Part shown: positions 57,873 to 64,000 of the stretch, piece after piece | Layout of the letters: each line of letters opens with the position of its first letter | Numbering within the stretch: the stretch's first letter is position 1 | From: JAIOQJ01 sp963718635 | GTDB taxonomy: Bacteria > Planctomycetota > Planctomycetia > Gemmatales > Gemmataceae | Direction of reading: 5' to 3' | Assembly (NCBI GenBank): GCA_963718635.1 | Contig: OY970367.1 | Span: 4,588,001-4,652,000 of the forward strand | DNA length: 64,000 bases | The notes under the pieces: model-generated | What the model was told of the DNA's origin: nothing | Seen by the model: only the letters and a program-made list of their open reading frames with translations | Database searches by the model: none | Program-made: the position numbers and the translations under genes

Positions 57873-59850
57873 GTGCGCCGTGAGAAGGTATGGTTTTTCA
57901 GTGGGTGAAAGTCCCACCCGGTAAGTTTAGTCGTTTTCCGACCGGTAGCAATCCAAGCGGCGGTGGAGGCAACGAAGCCGTCGGAGCCTTGGATGGAAAG
58001 GGTCATACAGTGACTCCGCGAGAGAGTGGGCCGTAATGTAACGTGAACGCCAGCAAGCTCCGAAAACGAGTGATGCAGGAGCCGACCCTGTGCCGCGAAG
58101 GGGAAGGCCGCCGGAAGCAACCACAGACTCCAGGTGCGGAGTTCAATCGCACCGAAAACGAATGGGTTGCTTCTCCTGCCGGAGTAAGGGCGACAGCACG
58201 CTCTCAAAGGAAGACCATGCAACACGGGAAGCCTGCTTGGTGATCGCGTGTGACGATCAACCGGAGACCCGCGAGGGAGAGGCCGGGCCAAGTCAGGTGG
58301 CGGAGGGGCTCGTAGTACCGTTGAAGCCGGGTAATGCCGGTGGAGGGAAGGGGCCTCAGTTCTTGTACGGTGTCGAAAGAAGCGACAGCCCGAGGGATTG
58401 ACATGTTTCTACCAACCCCACCGGAAAAGGTTGAGAAGCTTCGGACGGCACTACACACGAAAGCGAAAGCTGAACCTGAGTTCCGCTTCTATGCGCTGTA
58501 CGACAAGATGTATCGGATGGACGTTCTGATGCACGCCTACGCTCGTTGCCGAGCGAACGACGGAGCAGCGGGGGTGGACGGTCAGACGTTCGAAGACATC
58601 ACGACGTACGGTCCGGCGAAGTGGCTTGGGGAACTGGCGGAAGAGTTGAAGACGCGGACGTACAAGCCCCAGGCGGTTCGACGGGTATGGATTCCGAAGG
58701 CCGATGGGAAACAACGACCGCTGGGCATACCGACGATACGGGACCGAGTGGCGCAGATGGCGGCAGTGTTGATACTCGAACCGATCTTCGAGGCGGACCT
58801 GCAGCCGGAGCAACACGCTTACCGGACGGGGATAGGCGCTCACGACGCTGTGAAAGCGGTGCAAGCGCTGTTGGACGATGGCTATACGGAGGTGGTTGAC
58901 GCGGACTTGAGCGGCTACTTCGACAGCATTCCGCACGCCGAGCTGATGAAGTCGGTGTCGCGTCGGATCGTGGATCGACACGTGCTTCACGTCATCAAAC
59001 AATGGCTGGAAGCGGCGGTCGAGGAAACGGACGAGCGTGGGCGGAAGACGCGGACGACCCGCAACAAGGACGAGGGGAGGGGCACTCCGCAAGGAGGGGT
59101 CTTGTCTCCGCTGTTGGCGAATCTGTATATGCGTCGCTTCATTCTGGCCTGGAAGGTCCAAGGTCACCAAAGGCGTTTGGACGCTCGCATCGTGAACTAT
59201 GCGGACGACTTCGTGATCTGCACGCCGGGAGGCCTAGCCGACGAGGCGATGGTCGAGATGCGTGAGATCATGGGGAAGCTGCGGTTGACGGTCAACGAGA
59301 AGAAGACGCGGCGGTGTGTTCTGCCGGAAGAGACGTTCACGTTCTTAGGCTACACGTTCGGGCGGTGTTACTCGCGTAGGAACGGTCGTGCGTATATCAG
59401 CCCACGACCGTCGGATAAGAAGATCGGAGCCATGACCGCGAAGGTCAGCGAGATGACCCGAGGGCGAACGACGTGCCGGGAAACCGAAGAACTTGTGGGA
59501 AGCCTGAACTCGGTCCTAAGAGGTTGGGCCAACTACTTTTGTTACGGTCCGGTAACGGAGGTCTATGCGACACTGATGGATCACGTGCGCTGTAGGCTGC
59601 GTCGGTGGCTGGGCCGGAAGCATCGCGTGCGAGGTTCGAGTATCACTACGTACTCGCGACGATACCTGCACGAGGAGTTGGGACTGATCCAACTGGAAAA
59701 CTTCCGCCCACGCCGGCTGTTTGCGAAGGTGTGAGAGACAAGTCCGAGAGCCGGATGCGGGAAATCCGCCCGTCCGGTTCGCCGAGCGGGGAGTGGAAAC
59801 GGACGGACCGAAGCAGATGGGGCGTAGCGACAGTGTTCAGACCGGCTACG
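57873..59850 (+). mobile_element. group II intron (approximate ends)
   Basis: The 5' end is placed at GTGCG 57873, the usual GUGYG start. It follows directly a hairpin (CGCGACTC / GAGTCGCG, 57841-57870). The reverse transcriptase gene lies inside, and domain V is clear at about 59748-59780: GAGCCGGATGCGG, loop GAAA, TCCGCCCGTCCGGTTC, with the catalytic AGC. The 3' end is uncertain, about 40-80 bases after domain V. Insertion next to a hairpin is typical of introns that target terminators. Confidence 0.78.
58403..59734 (+). CDS. ltrA: group II intron reverse transcriptase/maturase
   Basis: 443 residues from the ATG at 58403, preceded by CGAGGGA. The reverse transcriptase domain has 'YRTGIGAHDAVKAVQ', 'VVDADLSGYFDSIPH', 'GTPQGGVLSPLLANLYM' and the catalytic 'VNYADDFVI' (YADD). 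The maturase (X) domain follows ('GSLNSVLRGWANYFCYGPV'). It ends soon after, without an HNH endonuclease domain. It would help the intron RNA splice and reinsert. The frame is intact and domain V is conserved, so the element may still be active. Confidence 0.93.
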   Translation: MFLPTPPEKVEKLRTALHTKAKAEPEFRFYALYDKMYRMDVLMHAYARCRANDGAAGVDGQTFEDITTYGPAKWLGELAEELKTRTYKPQAVRRVWIPKADGKQRPLGIPTIRDRVAQMAAVLILEPIFEADLQPEQHAYRTGIGAHDAVKAVQALLDDGYTEVVDADLSGYFDSIPHAELMKSVSRRIVDRHVLHVIKQWLEAAVEETDERGRKTRTTRNKDEGRGTPQGGVLSPLLANLYMRRFILAWKVQGHQRRLDARIVNYADDFVICTPGGLADEAMVEMREIMGKLRLTVNEKKTRRCVLPEETFTFLGYTFGRCYSRRNGRAYISPRPSDKKIGAMTAKVSEMTRGRTTCRETEELVGSLNSVLRGWANYFCYGPVTEVYATLMDHVRCRLRRWLGRKHRVRGSSITTYSRRYLHEELGLIQLENFRPRRLFAKV

Positions 59851-59896
59851 CTTGTTGTCCATCGGAACGTTCGCACCGCGCCACTCCTCGACTCTA

Positions 59897-60789
59897 CTAA
59901 ACGGGTTTTTGTTTCTGTATCCTAGCTTCGCAACAGCCGTGTGACTTTAACCACCCAATCAAATCTGCAATCCAGGGATGGTTATCCGCTTCAAACTCCA
60001 ATGTGTGATGAGCGCCGAAGTACTTGTTCACTTGCTTGTCGGTCGTTGGAAATTTCTCGACATAGGCCTGCACGCCTTCGTTGTCGATGATGTCGTCGTG
60101 CTCGGCTAGAAGCAGCAGCGTCGGCGTCGTTTGCGTTTTCCAGGCGCGTTTCATGTAGATGTCGAGCGCGAAGCTGGCGAACAGCAATCTTGCAGTAGCA
60201 AAGCGCAGACGGAGTTGATCGTTGTCAACGAATTGCTGCCATTGTTGAGAAGCAGTGAAGAGTCTGGAATCGTTCAACGGAATGGGAAAGAACTTGCCGG
60301 GCCTAAATACGCGGGCGAGTGCGATGCGCATACGTGTAATGAAGGGTGGACGCACCTTCGAAACGATCCCAGGACAGAGCAAGATTAGGCCATCGATCAA
60401 ACCGGGATGCCGATAATTGAGCCCGACCGCCAGTTTGCCGCCCCACGAGATAGCAGCTAAAAAGCGCGGCAGGCCATCTTGCGGCGCTGATTTCAAAACT
60501 TCGGCGATGTCGTCGATGATACGGCGAAAGCTTGGCACATCGCCCCGGTTTGGCATATTCTGGCCGCAGCCACGGCGATCGATGAAAAAGACTTCGTAGC
60601 CCGCTGCCGCGATTTGGCGCAGGAACGCGTATACCAGGTTCCATGACTCTGGATGCCGTGGATGAAGAACACGGAGCCGCGACGCTCGCCTTGGGCGGCA
60701 TATTGGCGATAGAAGAACGAATAGCCATCGCTCGCGGTGAAGGAGAGTAATGTCGGCTGGCCCGGTTCATCGAGTGTGAGATTAACCAA
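59897..60789 (-). CDS. alpha/beta hydrolase, one-base frameshift
   Basis: The likely start is a TTG at 60789 with a GGAGG site six bases before it, overlapping the upstream gene by 8 bp. The N-terminal frame contains 'GSVFFIHGIQSHGTW' (oxyanion-hole HG); then one base is missing near 60633-60645 and the rest runs one frame over: 'VFFIDRRGCGQN', the nucleophile in 'AAISWGGKLAVGL' and the His in 'GAHHTLEFE'. About 297 residues. The lid and 'LLLAEHDDIIDNEG' resemble monoacylglycerol lipase-type hydrolases. Coupling to the enolase-superfamily gene suggests a shared pathway. Confidence 0.8.
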
Positions 60790-61951
60790 AAAGAACCTCC
60801 GTACGCCGGGTGACGCGGGCAAGCGATTGGGAATCAACGCCGACGCCGAGGCCGATGCCGCTGAGCATCGGCGCAACTCCGCCCCAGCCGAAAGTGATGT
60901 CCTGCTTGCCGAGCGGTTCCGTGACTAAATGCCGGTCGTAAGAGCCCTCGACGTAGCGGAGATCGGCGACGCTGCAGGCAAAATGCCTGCCTGCTGCCGA
61001 CAGAACGGCCGTCTCGCCGATCTGGCAGCCGAGCTGATAGCCTAGCCCTGCTTTTTTTGCTTCCAGCGCTAACTTCAACGTTGGGATGAAGCCTCCGCAC
61101 TTCGAAAGACGCAGGTTAAAGAGATCGCATAAGCCGTTGTCTATAGCATGCTTGGCATCGATATCGCCGCAGAGCGATTCATCGAGCATGATCGGCGACT
61201 TGATTTGCTTGCGGATATTAGCGAGTCGATCAACTTCGGCGTGAGCCACGGGCTGTTCAAAACTGGTGATGTTGAACGGTTCGAGTTCCGCAATGCGCTC
61301 GACGGCTTCCGCCGCGGGCCAAGCTTCGTTGGCATCTACGCGCAAGTCCATGTTGCGTCCAATGCGGCTGCGAATGGTGCGCAGGCGAGCGACATCATCG
61401 TAGTCTTTAATACCGACTTTGATCTTCACTTGTTTAAAGCCGTAAAGGCGCATCCGCCAGGCGGCGAAGCGAGCCTTCACTCCCTTGGCGGATGTGATCG
61501 CGCCGCTGTAGCGCACGCGGTCGCGGAACTTATAGATCTCGGGTGCAATAAGGCGAGAAACGGTCGTCAGCGGTTCGCCGTAGGCTCGCCCGTAAGCATC
61601 GAGCAAGGCTAGTTCCACGGCACAACGGGCGGCATTGCCTCCGATGCCTCGATGGTCGCCGTCTACCAGCGCGAGTTTCAATCGCTCGGCTACCGTGACG
61701 GCATGCGCGAAGTTTGGGCACGATTCGAGCTGCGCAGGCAGTTCGCTGCGCTTGAGCAATTCGATCGCGGAATCAGCCGTTTCGCCCGTTACGTATTCAC
61801 GCGGAACCCCCTCGCCAAAGCCGACGCTGCCATCATCGAGCGTACAGCGAACGACGAGGTTTTCCGTCTCCGTGCGCGTGTGCGAGGCATGTTTGATTGC
61901 CTTGCGTAGAGGGATTCGCACGACGAACGCGGTGAGATCAACGATTTTCAT
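60782..61951 (-). CDS. enolase-superfamily enzyme, muconate-cycloisomerase / dipeptide-epimerase type
   Basis: 389 residues. The barrel carries the KxK acid-base pair in 'QVKIKVGIKDYDD', metal ligands in 'LRVDANEAW', 'TSFEQPV' and 'IMLDESLCG', and the second Lys in 'FNLRLSKCGGF', the pattern of the muconate-lactonizing-enzyme subgroup. The N-terminal capping domain is normal. This subgroup includes dipeptide epimerases, o-succinylbenzoate synthases and cycloisomerases; the substrate cannot be chosen from sequence alone. It overlaps the alpha/beta hydrolase gene and ends 23 bp from the NicO gene's stop on the same strand. Confidence 0.85.
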   Translation of the reverse strand: MKIVDLTAFVVRIPLRKAIKHASHTRTETENLVVRCTLDDGSVGFGEGVPREYVTGETADSAIELLKRSELPAQLESCPNFAHAVTVAERLKLALVDGDHRGIGGNAARCAVELALLDAYGRAYGEPLTTVSRLIAPEIYKFRDRVRYSGAITSAKGVKARFAAWRMRLYGFKQVKIKVGIKDYDDVARLRTIRSRIGRNMDLRVDANEAWPAAEAVERIAELEPFNITSFEQPVAHAEVDRLANIRKQIKSPIMLDESLCGDIDAKHAIDNGLCDLFNLRLSKCGGFIPTLKLALEAKKAGLGYQLGCQIGETAVLSAAGRHFACSVADLRYVEGSYDRHLVTEPLGKQDITFGWGGVAPMLSGIGLGVGVDSQSLARVTRRTEVLFG

Positions 61952-61974
61952 CGAGTTAATTTAGCAGAATGCGC

Positions 61975-63418
61975 TCATTTGGCGGCAATTCCGCTCGAAG
62001 TGCAAAAGCCGATCCCAATGAGGGCAATAAGCGCTGCCCCCATAATCGAAACAATCCGCACCGATTTGGCGTTGAAGAGACGCTGGAACCAACGGCGTTC
62101 GCCCCATTGATGTTTGCTGATGCGGCCGGCATAGACGACCGAAAGCCCGAGCAGAATCAGCACGGCCGACAATCCAACGCTGAATGCAAGCACGATTGGC
62201 AGGGCTAACCAGAATTGCCCGGTGGCAATGCAGCCGACAACCCACATGATCGCGCCCCAACATGGGATGATGCCGCCGGCTATGCCGAGCAAGAGCAGGC
62301 GTATCGTACCATGCGCGATTCATATGCTCAGAGCCGCCCCCATGCGCGTGGGAATGTCCTGTTTCGAAAAGATGCACGTGATCCGAGCGCCCGGCCAGTC
62401 GTTGCAGAAAAAGCCAGATGCCGACGACGAACATCAACAGCCCGCAGCCGAACATGAGGAGTCGGTTGACGCTTTGCTCCGACCCACTCGGAAGCACGTA
62501 ATGCAGCAGCAGGGCTACGATGATCGCCGCGCTCGTGTGTGTCAGCGTGGTGACGATGCCAAGAAGAACGGCGTGCCACGGCGTCCCACGTTCCCCGATG
62601 AGATAAGCGGCGACAGCGGTTTTGCCATGCCCCGGCATCAATGAATGGCCGGCGCCATGCACCAGAGCGACGAGCAAGAGCAGGCCGAACCCGTAGTTTG
62701 TTGAAAGCAGTCCAAGAAGATTGTCGTCGTGGATGTTCCAGATGGATGAATGGGTAGGCGGTGCTTCGGATGGAGGCGCAGATTCCCTTTGGTTGAGGGC
62801 TGCCCGTCGCACGGAAGTGAGCTACCGCTTTTCGGCATTCGGGTGGAACGATTCCTTCTTCCAGCCATTGGCGAGGATCGTTGATCTCGCCATCAATGTC
62901 CGAGGATACGTCGAACTTCATGACATAGGGACCAGGAGCTTCCATGAAATTGCCGTCGTCTATTTCAAAACTATTCTCCTTTGTGGTCGGTGTCCAAGCG
63001 GGCGCAAGACAAAACGGAACGGCGCGGCGGCATCTTTTGCCGGCCATATCTGACCCCGCTCCACGATCCAGGTTAGCGGTTGGCCGTTCAGGTGCGCGGT
63101 TAATTGATCCGGGATGAGGACCTTCAATCGTTCTAAACAGGCGGCTTCGAGCTTGTCCCGCCCGGTGATCGGCGCGATCTTGATTTGTTCATCTTTGATG
63201 AAGGCAAAGAACGATTGGGCACTGAGCTCCAGCCGGTAGGTCACGCGTACGCAATCGGGTTCAAGAGCAACCGTGATGTTGCGGTTGTAATAGGGTTTGG
63301 GCGGGTCATGCGCACAAGTGGAATGTGACAAAGCGAAAAAGAGTAACATCGGCAAAAACCAAAAAAGCCCACGAACGACGGTTCGCAGGCCTCTATGGAG
63401 TTTGGAGCTATTTGGCAT
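61975..63418 (-). CDS. NicO/RcnA-type nickel-cobalt exporter with N-terminal domain, three indels
   Basis: A signal-like start at 63418 ('GLFWFLPMLLFFALSHSTCA') leads into an extracytoplasmic domain of about 200 residues ('NRNITVALEPDCVRVTYRLE'), then a NicO-type permease: 'ALVHGAGHSLMPGHGKTAVA', a His-rich loop ('HLFETGHSHAHGGGSEH') and 'GIAGGIIPCWGAIMWVVGC'. The pieces lie in three frames and need joins near 63000, 62820-62850 and 62300 (an extra C). About 480 residues. NicO proteins move Ni2+ or Co2+ across the inner membrane; those with His-rich loops are mostly exporters. Confidence 0.75.
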
Positions 63419-63425
63419 TGAACCG

Positions 63426-64000
63426 TCACTTCTTCGGTTTGCAATGGCTTAGAGCCATGAGGACGTAGCCGGTAACCAGATTCGGGTCGCCTTCCATCCA
63501 ACGATCCGTGCTGTTGACAAAGCTCCCGTCGGCCTTTTGCTTGGCCGCAATGGCAGCCGTCAGTTCCGCCCGCCAATCGTGCTTTTTGCCATCGCTATCA
63601 GTGAACTGATCAACGCCCATCGCATCGAGGGTTTTAGCGAGCGTGTGGTAATAGTAAAACAGCCCTCGGCCCGAAAGTTCTTTGGGCATTCCCGGGTTGC
63701 CTTCGAGATTCCAGTTCTTCTGAATCCAGGTATAAGCAGCCTTATAACGTTGATCGTCCGGGCCGACACCGCAGTAGATCATGCTCTTGATGCCGGCATA
63801 GGTCATGCTGCCGTAGCCGGCGAGGTTTTCGTTTTTGGGATCGTCGGAGGTCTTGGTTTGGCCGCCGCCCGCAGCGGAGTAGATGAAGCTGCCATCGTTG
63901 ATTTTGCCGGCCCAGGGTCGATCGTTGAACTCGCTCTTCAGATTCTGGCAACGACTGACAAAGATGAGGGCCTTCTTCAAGGAAGGATCGTCGGAAGTTA
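63426..64000 (-). CDS. prenyltransferase/squalene-oxidase-repeat protein, partial at the window edge
   Basis: The frame is open to the right edge, so the N-terminus lies outside the window. The 191 visible residues contain repeats of the alpha/alpha-toroid type ('ALIFVSRCQNLKSEFND', 'DGSFIYSAAGGGQTKTSDDP', 'YGSMTYAGIKSMIYCGVG', 'KQKADGSFVNSTDRWMEGDP') seen in squalene-hopene cyclases and related secreted planctomycete proteins. No cyclase DxDD motif is visible in this part. It ends eight bases before the start of the NicO-type gene on the same strand, so the two are likely co-transcribed. Confidence 0.7.
   Translation of the reverse strand, partial: TSDDPSLKKALIFVSRCQNLKSEFNDRPWAGKINDGSFIYSAAGGGQTKTSDDPKNENLAGYGSMTYAGIKSMIYCGVGPDDQRYKAAYTWIQKNWNLEGNPGMPKELSGRGLFYYYHTLAKTLDAMGVDQFTDSDGKKHDWRAELTAAIAAKQKADGSFVNSTDRWMEGDPNLVTGYVLMALSHCKPKK

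Overview
The window looks like a planctomycete chromosome segment, moderately GC-rich. The reasons are the paired DUF1549/DUF1553 cytochrome-like and DUF1501 proteins, a TIGR03067-type lipoprotein, a WD40-caspase protein, many secreted proteins of no recognised family, and abundant intergenic palindromes. Gene order is mostly short operons and single genes. About twenty apparent one-base indels break fourteen otherwise well-conserved genes. I annotate these as single interrupted genes; most are more likely assembly errors than real pseudogenes.

Layout. 1-3.4 kb: end of a PQQ-like propeller, a gamma-glutamylcyclotransferase-like protein, a transglutaminase and an AI-2E-type permease. 3.7-7.1 kb: three secreted proteins of no known function. 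7.2-13.7 kb: a 2138-residue cellulose-synthase-like protein with PilZ domains and a very long TPR tail. 14.2-20.4 kb: a secreted protein, NikR, a Nudix hydrolase, a membrane protein, a PhyH-type dioxygenase and a beta-CASP metallo-hydrolase flanked by 41-bp repeats. 20.9-26.0 kb: a nucleotidyltransferase / PqqD-Tat-collagen / HPr-kinase-like operon beside a GT2-TPR-GH130-like protein. 26.1-34.6 kb: two divergent DUF1549/1553 + DUF1501 pairs with a dead toxin-antitoxin module between them. 34.7-39.0 kb: a GntP-type permease, a probably truncated membrane protein and a secreted protein. 39.0-48.0 kb: WD40-caspase protein, sensor kinase, response regulator, lipoprotein and VWA protein. 48.2-57.6 kb: a cyanophycin-type locus. 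57.9-59.9 kb: a group II intron. 59.9-64 kb: alpha/beta hydrolase, enolase-superfamily enzyme, NicO metal exporter and the end of a toroid-repeat protein.

The most interesting part is 48.2-57.6 kb. Two adjacent cyanophycin-synthetase-like proteins appear to have lost opposite active sites. One keeps the ATP-grasp motifs but has lost the Mur-ligase P-loop and the C-terminal ligase domain. The other keeps the Mur-ligase P-loop but has lost the ATP-grasp motifs, and it carries a C-terminal SET methyltransferase domain with post-SET cysteines. Transcribed away from them are an ABC exporter with a zinc ribbon, a membrane PDZ protein and a DUF1854 protein. My inference is a two-subunit synthetase for a cyanophycin-like, possibly methylated, amino-acid polymer.
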